From Drosophila pseudoobscura (Eukaryota; Arthropoda; Insecta; Diptera; Drosophilidae), in contig NC_046679.1 in NCBI RefSeq assembly GCF_009870125.1, positions 28,830,001 to 28,894,000 on the forward strand: a stretch of DNA of 64,000 bases. Reading direction: 5' to 3'. The position numbers were made by a program, and so were the translations under genes. Positions 1 to 13,500 of this stretch are shown here, in pieces (the stretch's first letter is position 1; each line of letters opens with the position of its first letter). The notes beneath the pieces are model-generated. The model was not told the origin of the DNA and did not search any database. It saw only the letters and a list, made by a program, of their open reading frames with translations.

Positions 1-1424
1 AAATGTTGGTCAAGTGGAGTGTCTGCTTGGTGGCAAGCTGGAGGAAGGAGTGAAAGGCGGAAAGAGGTGTGCGAGTGACTGAGAAGAGGTTAAGCCCCCA
101 GGCCCCAGCTGAGTCCACACTGAGTCAGAGTCAGAGTCCAGAGAGTATTGGCCAAGTATAGTTTAAAGCCAACTGAGTGGATGGTAATGATTCATTGGGG
201 AGTGTTAAGAAGAGTAGGATTAGGAGGTTTGTTTACAAGGAATCTACAGAGCTTAAAGTGCTCTTTATTTAAAGATTAAAGAGTCTCTTCCTTAAGAGTG
301 TCTCAAGGTATTCGAAAGAGAACTTGAATTAGAGTTTGAACTAAATTTATTCTTGTTCTAGACTAGGGAGGTTGGGTAAGAGATCTGTGGGTTATATATA
401 GGAGATTAGTTTAGTAAAACTCTCAACTAGAACTTTGAAATAGTACTCAAGATCTTTGCCTTGCAATACAAATATAGGTATAACTTTACTGATCCCAAAA
501 TACTCGAGAAAGAATGGTATAATAAACCAAACAAATATACGTCATAAATTCGTATAGCTAAAGCTATATCTTACACCTTTTCTTGGCCCACATTTGGGTT
601 CCATCTACTGACACAATTTCTGGATGGTGCCAGAGCTCTCTACTCAAATATGCTGCCAGTTCCAGCTTCGTTCTTAATCCATACCATACCAATCCGAGCC
701 GATGTGATCTGCATAACTAAGCCCCGAAAACGTGCATTACCTGGTATTTCTCGTTCAAATGATTTACTGTGAGATGAGAAAACACTCTCCAAAAAAACAA
801 CACACATAAGATTGAAGAGGAGACCCAGAAGCGGGAATAAAAGTCGTGAAGAAACGCCGGCAAAATACTAAAAGCTCAATTCACAGTCCGATGAGCTGGA
901 ACAATACTGATGTATGGGCCTTGAGTGTTTGATTTTTGGTCTGGGGCGAATAATTAATGGGTTCTGCCACCTTCCAGCCAAAAAAGGGTAGACATGGCTC
1001 TCTCATTAGCTTGGGAGAGAGAATACCCCCCACCTGAATGCTGATAACAGATAGATAAGCCAAGAGACAAGTGTATTTCAGTTGGAAAAAGAGGGTAGAT
1101 AATACAAAGAATGATTACCCAAGCCATAAACAATCTAATATTCCTATAGTTTTAGTTGTGTCCAAGATAGAGATTAGAATAGTCATGGATTTGGGGAGGA
1201 TTAAGCCAAAAAGAGTTCACTTCTCCAATTAAAGATTGTAAAATGCAAATACCTTCACCTTCTCTCTCAAGACAGAGTTTCACTTTCTGTGCACAAAGAA
1301 ACAAGTTTTTTTCTTTTCTTATCCGTTGCGAATGCTCGTAGATGATTATCGCATAAATTCATTAATTGGTTTATTGGCTGCACATAACAACCGTTTTCAT
1401 TGCCATTTCCATTTCGATTTGCAG
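1..1424 (+). other. Tm1 upstream region / 5' intron
   Basis: No coding sequence is supported here. The acceptor at 1421-1424 shows that the sequence immediately upstream of 1425 is intron for the muscle transcript. A match to the degenerate MEF2 consensus YTAWWWWTAR, TTATATATAG, lies at 392-401; it could equally be a TATA-like element. No first-exon candidate was recognised. Confidence 0.5.
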
Positions 1425-1464
1425 TTTCTTTCGAGTACAGTAGCAAAACAAACAAACAGACACC

Positions 1465-1578
1465 ATGGATGCCATCAAGAAGAAGATGCAAGCGATGAAA
1501 GTCGACAAGGATGGAGCTTTGGAGCGCGCTCTCGTCTGCGAACAAGAGGCACGCGATGCCAACACTCGCGCCGAAAAG
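1465..1578 (+). CDS. Tm1: Tm1 muscle first coding exon (residues 1-38)
   Basis: Begins [12 protein letters not shown], the invariant muscle tropomyosin N-terminus, after the leader ACAGACACC. It ends at AAAAG|GTAATT in phase 0. A 5'-untranslated part of the exon starts at 1425 after the acceptor GATTTGCAG, so a noncoding first exon must lie further upstream or outside the window. The start is chosen because Tm2 starts with the same 12 residues. Confidence 0.96.
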
Positions 1579-4500
1579 GTAATTCAACCATCAGGAACCC
1601 CCATGCCCCACCCCCCCTCCATAAACCACTCGCACTTGTACTCCCACAGAGGGGCAGAGTGGGAGAAACATTTAATGTAACAAAAAACATAATTAAAGGG
1701 GTTTAAATCTGAACAGATCTCATCAGGCTCTGGCGAACCCTAACCGAAACATAACAAAACTTGTTAACACATTCCATTTTTCTTGGTTTTATTTTTGAAA
1801 TATTATAATAACAGGCCGAGGAGGAGGCTCGCCAGCTGCAAAAGAAAATCCAGACCGTTGAGAACGAGCTGGATCAGACCCAGGAGGCCCTCACCCTTGT
1901 CACTGGCAAGTTGGAGGAGAAGAACAAGGCCCTGCAGAATGTAAGTTCGAGAATTTCAAACCTTTCGTACCTTAGAATAAATCTTAAGTGGAGGATAGAG
2001 CAGGCACAGAAGATCGGAGTCAATATCCGTAATTTTTTAAAGATCTCAATGCAAAATTTCTTTTGGATCAGCTGAAAATTTATGTTAAATTTAAGTCTTA
2101 GAAATAAATTAGCTTACATTTAAATTTATAGCCAATTTGTTTACGAATTATTATTTTACTATTTTAATTTAAAAGCTAAATTCTCAAACTTATTCCAAAG
2201 CATTCCAAAAACCCCCCAAAAATCATAATTTCTTTAATCACTTAAAAACATAAGAAGGGCAGACCTATTAATCATTTCTAGACTAGCATTTGTCAGAGCC
2301 CTCAAAAATGTTACACATTTCCCAGAAACTATATCTTTAAATAAGTATCTATAGATCTTCAGAAAAAAACATTTAATTTTCAGGTCATTTCACAATATTC
2401 TGTGAAATGCATCTGGGTTCAGATACAAGTCAAGAAATACACATAAATTTATTATAAGTGATTTTTTCAACAGCTTCAAGAAATGGAGGAAAGAAAATGG
2501 GCCAGCGGGAAAACTGTGTCATCGGAGCGGCAATTTAATGCTAATTTTCCGGCACCTTCTTTCAAATGGGATAAATGTTTGGGGGCGGAAATTCCATTCC
2601 ATTTTATGAGTCTGAGGTGTTTGTGCTCTTAGCAGAAAATTCATAAATTTTGAATTCAAATTCAAACAAAAGGAAACAGCAGTCAGCAATTGCCACGCAG
2701 CACTCTGTTGGTGTATGCGTTTTTCGTTTACTGTTGGCAGCGCCTTTGGTGCGGCGCTATTTTTAAATTCGTTGGAAATAGCAGCCCGTTGGTGCGAGAG
2801 GGAGAGCGCCCCGGCAACGCATGCGCGCCTGTATGCGTGTGTGTGTGTGGGGCAATATCAAATAACGCAAAGACAAATGAAAATTGCTTTTGCCAAAATA
2901 TTTTCATGCAAAAACAAAAATGGTTTCCTCTCATTTTTTTGTACAGTATTTAGAACAATTTTCTTGGCGTTGGGCCGACGCCGCCTTGTGCTTTCCAAAA
3001 CAAAAAGAACAAAATTGAAATTGAATTAAATTTTTTGTTCTTCTTGCGATACGTTTTTTTGATTTGGGACACATTCGGAAAGTATTTCAAGGATTGGGCG
3101 TTTGGCAGCGTTTCAAAAATTCAACATTTTCAGGTAACCAGAGGCGTGAAAGATAAATACAAAATTCTTATCGGACAGCATAAATTATGAGATCTTGACA
3201 AATTATCAGTTATGGCTTTTCTTGTTGTTGTCGCTGGCGCTGTTGGCCCTGCCCCGTATCGTTCAAATAGATATGACGATGCCAGCGCCTGAGTAATAAT
3301 ACAAGATACGGAAAAATGAAGAAAAAACACAGAGATAAGCAATTAAATCAAACAAAAACTGAAATGGAATGAATATACCAGGAAAACTCGTCGCGAATAC
3401 CGCAAGAGAGTAAGAGAGCAGGAGCGGAGCGGAGCTAGAGCTAGAGAGTACAAGTGGCCTGCATGAAAGCTTGTGAGAGAGAGAGCATCACTAGTGAGTG
3501 GGTGTTGTGGGGCTGTGGCGATATGGCGCTCTCTCGTGCTCATCCCCTCTCCCCCTGGATGTACGATCAGAGTGCAGCGCACACATCTTGCTGACTCACT
3601 CGGACATGTGCCACACGTCGGCCGCACGCTTCGTATGGGGGCGCATTAGAGAGAGAGATAGTTTGGGCAGATCGAGAGAGAGCCGCTGCCGGTGAGCGCA
3701 TAGCCCCAAAATTATCGCCACAGCGCAAGCACACTTTCAAGTACAACGCCGAAGCAAGCAGCGGGGCCGAAGAACCCTCAAGCAGCCGCAGCAGCAAGCA
3801 GCCAGCAGCAGACCAGCCGCCGCCCGCCGCCTCAACCACAAACCCCATCGGAAATCTACAAAAAAACTACAGAAAATCAAATAAATTATAAATAAATGAA
3901 ACCCGCATTCTTATAAATCAAACTAAGTAGGTTTATCAATGAATTAATCAGAGAAGTCGCTACTTTCATTTAATACGCATTAAATGAAATTCTAGAGATT
4001 TCACAAATTACATAAATAAACCGTTACACATGCCAAAAAACAAGAGAAAGAGAAACCAGTGTGTGGCGAAAACTTTTCTCTGCCATTTTTCACGCGCTAT
4101 TGAAAATCTAAAGAGATAAAAAGAGCAAAAAAAAAACATTAGATCTATTAAATCATCAATAAAAATAGCTAGAAAAAAAAACAAAATTCGGAATCCAACC
4201 ATTAACTAACGGTACCATGAGCGCAGCTGTTTGAAAAAAACCAACAACAACAACAAAAACCACCGAAAACATCACGCATCAAATCACACAAACAACAAAC
4301 TGTAGTAGCAAAAGCCGGCGCACATAATTAATATGTACGAGAAAACATTAACAATAGGAAATGCAAAAGTTAATAATGCATATGAGTGGCAAAAAGTGAG
4401 TTATAACAACAAAAGCACAACAACGGCCAAACCAAAGCAAATCAATCACAAAACTAGCAAAAGCAGTGCAAAAACTGCAACCAAAACAAATGCAACAAAA

Positions 4501-7500
4501 ATAGCAAGTGCAGCAGCAACAACAACAACACCCAAAGAAACGGTTAAACCCTCCACACAACCACTACAAAACAACCAAAAGTACAAATACTTCGGCAGTG
4601 CGGCGCGCCGGCTGGCGCATCAAATAAAGCGGGCGCATCGGCATTTATTGACCAGCGGCGGCAACGACAAACAACCACAACAAAAGCGTAACGAAATGAA
4701 CCTTTAATCTCAGCTGATTTAGATATGATTTCTATAAATTCAAATCAAATCTAAAGCAGTTGAGGCAGTACCACCGATAACTACACGCGCACATGTCAAT
4801 CAGCTTTGGTCTGTATGCAGTGCGCGTGTAGTTGTCTGGTCACACTAGATATCGATAGGCGCACAAAAATGATTTAATTACAATAATTACGAGCAATTAT
4901 TAAGCATTAAAACTAGAACAGCTAAATTTTGGCTGCTAAGATTATATTAAATCACTTTTGTAAGCCATAATATTTGACGGAACATCAAAATGCAGCAATA
5001 TGGTTTTCAATCCCTGACGGAGAACGATTAACATATTATAAGCCGATGGGGAATTTCAGGGGGTAACTTGAATTCGTCAGTATTGTTACGGTATATTTTG
5101 AAAATTCGACGGTATATTTCGGTATTCTTCCGAGGGTCGATAAACTACATTTTCTCGATTTACAAACAGCTGTTGCAAAAAGGACACCAAAAACAACAAC
5201 AACGGCGGAGGGTGCAGCAGCTGGAAAACAGAAACAGCAGCCGCGTAACAAACGCGCAAGCAACAAACAATTGTTAAAAAGTGATAAACCAAAGCCGAAA
5301 GCAGGCAAACACCAGCGTCAACAGCGTGGCAGCAGCAGGCAGAGTCGCAGTGACGGGGCACTATCGGGGCAGTCTTCGCGTTGGTGCTCCATCGAGGCGC
5401 AGCTGAATGTGCTGGACGATCTGCTCTATTACTGCGATGAGGAGGCCGAACTGTATTTAGCCCAGCTCTACGAAAGGTACCAGCAGCTCATCTGCGACCA
5501 GAGCTCCAACAGTGAGTACGAGTCGGGATCGACGGACTTTTGGAGCGACGCCTCTGACTCCGAAGACAATATGTCGCAGCAAAACAGTGCCGACGACGAC
5601 GCCCTGTCCAGCACCAGCGGGACGGGCAGCAACAGCACCCACAGCCTGGTTCCAGCCGCCCTGAAACGACGGGGCCATCAGCATCATCCCCGCTTCTCGG
5701 GCACACGGCGGCCCAATGTGCCCAATGTCCAGGAGATACTGGCCGCGCTCTATCGCGGCGACTCCAAGGGGGTGCTCTCCAATCTGCGCGGTGAGGCTCA
5801 ACCAGAGCCGGAACCCGAGAACGAGACACCCGTGGAGGCGCCTTCCACGCCGATTAGCCGCAGCACCCTAAGTCTTCCACTCACCGATTCGGTGACCAAT
5901 TCCCTGGGCAGCAACAGTCCCACGCCCACGGATGAGAGCAGCATTCAAGATGACAGTGCGGCCACACCCGTAACGGGAACCACAACAGCAACGGCAACGC
6001 CTTCAGGCCTTCCGGTGCCGCCCAACGGGAAGGAGAAGGAGGCCAAAACGTCCAGTGGCAAGAAAAAGAAGCGGGACAGAGGCGAAAAGTCCGAGAAGCG
6101 GGAAAGAGGCGACAAGTCCGAGAAGAGTGATAAAGGCGACAAGTCGGAGAAGAGTGAAAAAGGTGAAAAGTCAGAGAGAAAGAAGAAGTCCTCCTCATCA
6201 TCGTCGGGCAAGCGCGAGCGCAGCAAACGTCATGGACATGGAGCAGCCGGCACGAGTGCAATGGAGGCCAGCAGTGATAGCCTGGCCACCGATCTCAGCG
6301 CCGGGGCCATCGACGAGGGCATCGCACTGGGCGATGACGACGACACCCAGTCGGCCGAGTGGTCCAAATTGCGATGCACCAGCGAGGCGGCCGAGATTGT
6401 GGCGGAGCGAGAGGCACGTCGGAACAAGGGACGGTGTGCGGACTATCCGGGTCTGGCCTTTGGACGTTCCATCTTCAGTTCGGACACCATGATGAAGTTC
6501 AATATCATCCGGAACGAGCTGCACAACATCATGAATACACAACTAAAAAGGGTAATTAGCAGACGGGAGATCGATGGATCGATGGGAGTCTCTTTATATA
6601 TGTATTATCCACTAATCACATTTCTATATCTAATTCAAGCCGAAAAAAAAGAACGTCTTCCGTCCAACGATGTCTTCCGTCGGCTGTTCTTTGTAAAGTT
6701 TGGTTAGGTTCCGTCCCCTCTATCGTATCGCCCCTTTCTATCTATAATTGCTCCAATTTTTGTTGTTGCCTATCTCTCGTTTCCTTTGTTTCCTCGGTTC
6801 TCTCTTTGTATAATGTTGTTGTTTTTTAGTTTTGTGTGGTTTGCACATTGCCAAGCGATTACGTCGTCTTTGTCGTCGACTTTGTTGCCTTCTTTTTTCG
6901 CGATATACCCTAGAAGAGGGTCCCACATGTTGAGCAAGCTGTTTGGCAGTCAGAGAAATGGTATTTCTGATCCTATAAACCTCTGTAGATTCTTGTTTAC
7001 CAGCAGCATGCGCTCCATTGTCGGTTTCGTGTGAGGGTATCACATGCTTCGGATCCCCAATCTAACCTTAACCCTTTTGTGGTGATTTTCTTTAAGCCCT
7101 CTCCTCTTTCTCTATCTCATTTTCTTGCCCTTGCGTTAGGGAATCACATGGAATTTTCTGGTGGAACTCTTTAATTCTTTCTATATATTGATTATGAATA
7201 GCTGGTCCGTCGCCTAGGAAATTACATATTTGCTGTCTTGGAGGCCCTCCTTCTGTGGTTTCGTCTTGTCATGCACACACACATGCAAATCTTGACCCAC
7301 ATTGCACGTACTTATGCCTATTTCTCTCACCTTTCCTCTTGCCATTCCGATGGTCAGCATTTCGTTTGCATTTACCCCCCCTGCATACATTGTACCACCC
7401 GTAGACTGAGAGCAGCAAAAGTATTTCAACAATTTCGTACGCAAACATGTTTGCTTAATTGCAGGCAATTGTTTAATTAGTTACGCAATTGCTCAAAATT

Positions 7501-10500
7501 AAACTAACGGTACCTGTTGCGCACTGCCACACTAAACTCCCTCCGCCCCCCTCTCAAAGAGAGAGAGAGATGGAGGGCCCTCTAAATGGTAGTGCTACTC
7601 CCCCGCCTATATGGCGGTGGGTGGGGGTTTCGTTTCGGGTTCTATAACCATACTCTATGTGGTCTTGGCCCCAACCCAACCCCCATAAATGGCCGGCTAC
7701 ATGCTTCTACTACAAATATCACTAAAAGGAAAACATTACCATCTATGGCCAAAGCATAGCGCAAATGCTGTACAAAGCCCGACTTGCCAATTTGGTGTAC
7801 AAATTAATTATTAAATGTTGATACGGGCTATGTACGTGTTCCCATAGCGAAGCCGAAGCCCCCGAACGACCTTCGATGCGACTGCGGCATTTACTTTTAA
7901 TTTCTTTTCAATGCCGCCTGTCTAAAAATGGACAGGCGCTCATTGTTAGCATTATCAACAATTACGCCATCGCCGAATAGGGATGAGAGTTTGAGAATAC
8001 AGAATTAATGGCCAGCAACAGGTGGGTGAACGAGAACGAACCCTCGGGGGCATAGAACTTTTCCAAATTCAAAACTTCCCGATATGATATCGATATCGTG
8101 TGGGGGGGACAATCGCCGGAAAGAGAGAACCTGTCCGATTAGTCATTACGCTCTCACGCTTACGTTGTTTGCTTGCGTGTTGATAAGCCTGATAAAGCAC
8201 CGGCATTGTAGTTTTTTCATACAATTAGCTTGTGGATAGACAGGGGAGGAAAAGGCAGGGGCGTTGCGTTGGCAAAGGCACACACGCAGCTGTATGTTCG
8301 AATGTCTGCATGTGTGCAGCTAGAGAGTACTACCTGATTACTCATTTTGAGCCTAAATGGAGATTGTCTTTGACATGGGCATTATTTTGCATAATATTAT
8401 TTGCATAGAAATAGAAAAAATCTGAAATATTTCTTCACTAATTAATGCCAAACAACAACAAACATGTCGACAGAATTTTAGCGGCTTTTAACAGGTTTTC
8501 CAGCGGCACACCAACACACACAAAGTCGCTCCGCTCTTGAGCACACACCAGCATACAGTTTAGGCGAGGCAGACGACGCACCAGTTATCTCTGTCACACC
8601 AATGTTCTCATCGCTTCAAAAGGCATGTCAGCAGCGCTGCCAACGGCGCGCTCGACTCATGCATTTTCGCTCTCTCAAACGTGGTGGTTTCCTCTCTTTT
8701 TCATCTTACTGGTTCATTCGTAAGTGAACTAAGTCGTTCTTCTAGTTCTTTTTTGTCTCGTTCGTTCACTCCAATTCAGCCGAGAGAGAGAGATTACTTG
8801 TTTGATTGAGTGATTTTCCCATACAAAACACAATCGCGCTCAAAACCAACGCAACTCGAATCCAACTCCGACTTGAGCGCCTTTTTCCCACTCAATGAAT
8901 GTCATCGTTCTCTCGTTCTTCTACTCGACACACCAGTTGTCTCTGTCGCACACCACCACTGTCAAACCCCACCACCGCTTCGAAAGGCATGCCAAGTGTT
9001 TAACGGATCATTTCCAATTTGTTGTTCGAGTCGCGTCGGTCTTCTCTGTTTTGTGTGTCGTCGACTTGTGTGTGTTTTTCGCTACCAAATAGCAAATATT
9101 AAATATTTATTCGTTATTTATTCTACTACTATATTGTGTGCCAGTTAAAGTCCCTAAAACCAGCTAACGCTGCCTTGAAAGCCATCGCAAGCGAGAGAAA
9201 AAGCAGTCGAAGAGAAAGAAGAAAAAAACCGGTGGTTTTTTCTTCATTGCGTGTGTGTGAGTGTTCGTGCGTGTGTTGGTGTGTGTTCTTCAAATTGTAA
9301 AATTATATATTTTTGGTGCTGCCATACCACCAGAAAGCAACTGTTGAAATTATAACAGTAAAAGTCGAAAAAGGCCAATATCAAGTGTGCTTCAGTGCCC
9401 GGCTTCCCTGCCAACGCAAAGTCCAAGTGTCCAAACGAAACACCTACAACCAAACTAAAAATGACGACCAGCATTCCACAAGGCACTCTCCTGGACGTGC
9501 TCAAGAAGAAAATGCGTCAGACCAAAGAAGAAATGGAAAAGTATAAAGATGAGTGCGAGGAGTACCAAAAGCGCTTGCAACTCGAAGTGGTTCGCCGCGA
9601 AGAAGTAAGCCAGCCTTCCATTTCCCTATTAGTTCTACTGAATTTAGTGGAAATTTAGCTATCTTTGGTATGGTTTAAATACTGCGTGACCTGTCTTATA
9701 AATTTTGCATAAATCCTACCTGTGGAAAAAAGATAGTTAACCATTTCTCTCACACACTCTCTCAGAGCAAGAGAGAGACGAGAGCTCTCCCCCGTGTGTG
9801 TGTGTGTGTGTGTGTGTACTTGTGGGAGCGAGATAACCGCAAGTGTCGCGACAGGCTTCTCGCTCGCATGAGTTCCAGAGAGCGACTTTTTGGTTCTGGC
9901 CTCTCCCGTTGATTCTGTTGTTGTTTTCCCCCTGCCTTTTGTTGTTACTCTTTTGAAAGAAATTTTAGGCAAATTGAATTGTTGAGACACAGGGTGGTTC
10001 GTGTCCGTGCAGCACCACTATTGTTCTTCCTCTTGTTCCTTATTGTGTCACTTCTTTTTCGTTTTGGGGTTAACTGTTGTTATCTGTGAGACGAAATTCA
10101 TTCACCTTTCAAATTCTATGTTATCTCTCTCGCTTCACGGCACATAGCGCAACATTAGCATACACCTCACAACCACACACACTGACACTGACACGCATTT
10201 ACATAAGGCAAAAAAAAAGAAGAGAAAAGAAATCTTTTGCTTTCTCAGCGACAAAAAAATAAAAACCGGCTCAAAGCTGAAGAAGCAGCAACGGCAGCAG
10301 CCGCAAAGTGGCAGCCACATCGTTTAGCTAGCGGTGTTCTAAATTCGATTAATTATGATCAATAAATGGTTGGATTCTCTTAATTCTTTTTTTTTCATTT
10401 TGTTCTTAATTCGATTCTAATTAGACAATTGAGAGAGCAAATGCCGCAAGCAATTTCTGTAGGGCTCCTTGGTACCCGTATAAGTGGGTGTGTGTGTGTA

Positions 10501-13500
10501 CGAAATCACAGAGAGTGTGACAGCATTTGTTGACGTCATGTTTTTTGGCGGCTTAGGACTGTGTTCCAGGAACTTTTGGATGAATTTTAAAACCAATACA
10601 ATTGCCTTCGGGGGGGAGCCATTTGTTCACTTTTCGCTTCCACGCTCCCAGCAAGTGATTGACGTTTGGTTTCCCCTTTCTGAAATGTAAAACAAAAACA
10701 TAATTTGCTTTTGTTGTTGCTTTTCTATACAATGAATGCTTTTCAATGTCATTCGATGGCAGAGCGAGTCGCCCTCCCTCTCATCTGGTGTTTCCCTCCT
10801 TGCGCAGTCTTCCTTTCTCCCCTCTTTTGTGTGTCCCTCTGTCCTGCAATTGAACGTAGATAATTTCAATGCGCTTTTGTGACAAATTGGTTTTGATTCA
10901 TGCTCCCTACCCCCTGCCCCCAGTCACTGCATCTCTGTGTGTGTGTGTGTGTGTATTCCGTAATTTAGAGATTACAACACATGATGCCATGGGCTGACTG
11001 GGGTATCAAGAGAGAAGCAAAGCAAGCACACCCTCTCACGATCGCCACCGAAAAAACCGCTTCATGCCTGAGAGAGCGTCCATCGTCTTTAACCGTTTTT
11101 CTTGGTGATTTACATTTTCATGGCGTTACTTTTTCGGTTCATAATTAAAAATGCATCATCAAAATGGATACACACACACTGGCATACGCACACGCCCTGC
11201 GCAGCGCTCTACAAAATTTTTATTGTTTTATATATCGTTGCCAAGGCAATTTCTGAAAATAAAACTAAAACAAATGGAATACTCCCCGATTCCAAGGTGT
11301 GTGTGTGACTAAGCCGTCAAAAATTCATTGGCGTGTACCATTTCTCAGCCCCGTAGCTGGTTTTGCATGCTCATGGCTTTTGAATTTGGCTAAGATCGGT
11401 TATTTTTGTTGTTTTGTATTTTACTTTATTTTATTTTTTTGCATTTTGCCGGTCATTTCTCATAAATTCCACAACAATGGGGGCCGGGGCCACTGCTCTC
11501 CAACTCCAAAACTTGTTCTGTCTCCCGCTTTTCTTTGGCCTCTTATTCTTCTTCTACTTCTCTTTTTGTTGCTGTTAATAAAGCGCTTAATCTTCAATAC
11601 ATTTTGTTAATGAGTTCAAAAATAGAGGGGGATAGCGAGACGGCCACAACAGCTTGCTCTCTCTCTCTCTCTCTCTCTATCCAACTCCCAACTGTGTGCA
11701 ATCTCTTCTCTTTCGCGCCCATGGCTGCTGCCAACAACTCCCGCTACAAAACGAAACCCAACTGGAGTTGACTTTGCACTGGCTAAACGAGACAGCAGCT
11801 GATTTGCAGAAATGCCTATGCACTCATTTTGCCCAAGAAAGCTCTCCACTGAATGATGATCGAGCAATCAGAAAGCCTCGTTTAGCCAGTACTTTACTGT
11901 GCTTTTTCGATGTTTTCCTTCCTTCGTTTCTGGTGGTTTTGTTGTTTTTGGCATTTTTCGTTGTCTCTGTGGCGGGGACGCTCCTCTCTCCTCTCCTCTC
12001 GGGTGCTTCATCAACGGTTTGTTGTATGACTTTCGGTGTTTGGAAAGCTACGCGCTCTGCCTGCTCAAGCTCCCCCAATTCGAAATGCTTTTTATCGTTT
12101 AACGTACATGTGTGTGTATGTGTGTTTTGTATGCTGCCGCTGTTTGGGATGATGACGTAAGCCAACACAACACGGTTGGTTCCAATTTATAATCACACGA
12201 TACTTTTACGACTCGTGAGAGAGGAAGAGGGAGAGAGAGGGAGAGAGAGAGAGAGAGCGCGAGGGGTTCTAAGCGTCATCCAATCAGTCAATTGGTCATT
12301 CAGTCATTCCATCATTACGGCATGTACATATCAGTAGCTCTCTATCTATGTCCGACCATATCAGTCACATTGGACATGGACATGGACATGGGGACTGGAC
12401 TGGACTGCCTTGTCCAATTGCTCTTGCCGTTTTTGATCAAAAAGTTTGTTGCTTTTGCTTGATGTTTCTGTTGTTTTTGTTTTTATACTTTTTTCACCAT
12501 TTTTGGGCGTGTGCTCGGCTGCTCACATTTTCGCTTTTCATCGTTCGAACCAAAACTCCTCTATATGGCCACAACTTTTTCAATGTCGAATATTTTCCGT
12601 TCTTTAATGGGTATATAATTTCGAGTCGTGTCGTCTTGCGCATTGTGGGAAAAACTCCCATCAATATTTTCCATAGGATGACGTCAGGGCCTGAGGCTTG
12701 AATTGGCTTCTTTTGGACCAACATATCGGTTTCATCGGTGTGCTGTTGAACTTCGCTTGACACCTGGGTATTGATTACTTTTGGCCAAACAAATTTTGTT
12801 TTGCCTGCTTTAGGGCGTCGGCACTGGGCTTGACCTTGCAACATGCCAGAAGACAGCGGAAGACGCAAGACGGAAAACGGAAAAAGAATGGAATTTCTAT
12901 TTACAGGTGGAAGACAAAATGTGGAAACACCGGTCGACTTTTAGGGCAAATAAACTAATTTAAAGAATGCAACAAATTGGGCTTCTTAGGCTTAAAAAGA
13001 GAGCGCAAAAAACAGGATTTACCATACCAAAGATAGCAAAGTTTTCTGTGTAGAATTTATGTGTATTTCTTGTAGCTATTTACCATACCAAAGATGGCAA
13101 CGATTTGAATAGCAATTTATGTGTATTTCTTAAAGAAAAGCAGAACCAAAACCAGCATAAATTGTATAGTCTATTTAATATCCAATTTCCTAAGTTTAGC
13201 TTTGTAAGAAGTAAATTACTTGATAAGTTTATAGCTAATAAATGCTTTGTTGTATGTATATGCTATATTTGGTTCGTACGAACATGTATATTGTCTTATA
13301 GGCCGAATCTGAGGTTGCTGCTCTGAACCGTCGCATTCAGTTGCTCGAAGAAGACTTGGAGCGCTCTGAGGAGCGTCTGGGTTCCGCCACAGCCAAGCTG
13401 TCGGAAGCCTCTCAGGCCGCCGATGAGAGCGAACGGTTAGTACATTTGTTACCATATATCCATATCCCTATCCTATTCCCCCATCCCCCCCTCTATATAT

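Larger units (their letters stand above)
9605..13301 (+). other. Tm1 intron upstream of exon 3
   Basis: No coding signal. It holds several simple repeats: GT at 9794-9818, GT near 10937-10954, CT at 11656-11679 and GA near 12230-12257. A 61-base tandem duplication lies at 13018-13133, close to the exon 3 acceptor. The short open frames on either strand are interrupted, compositionally biased and lack splice logic. Confidence 0.5.
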
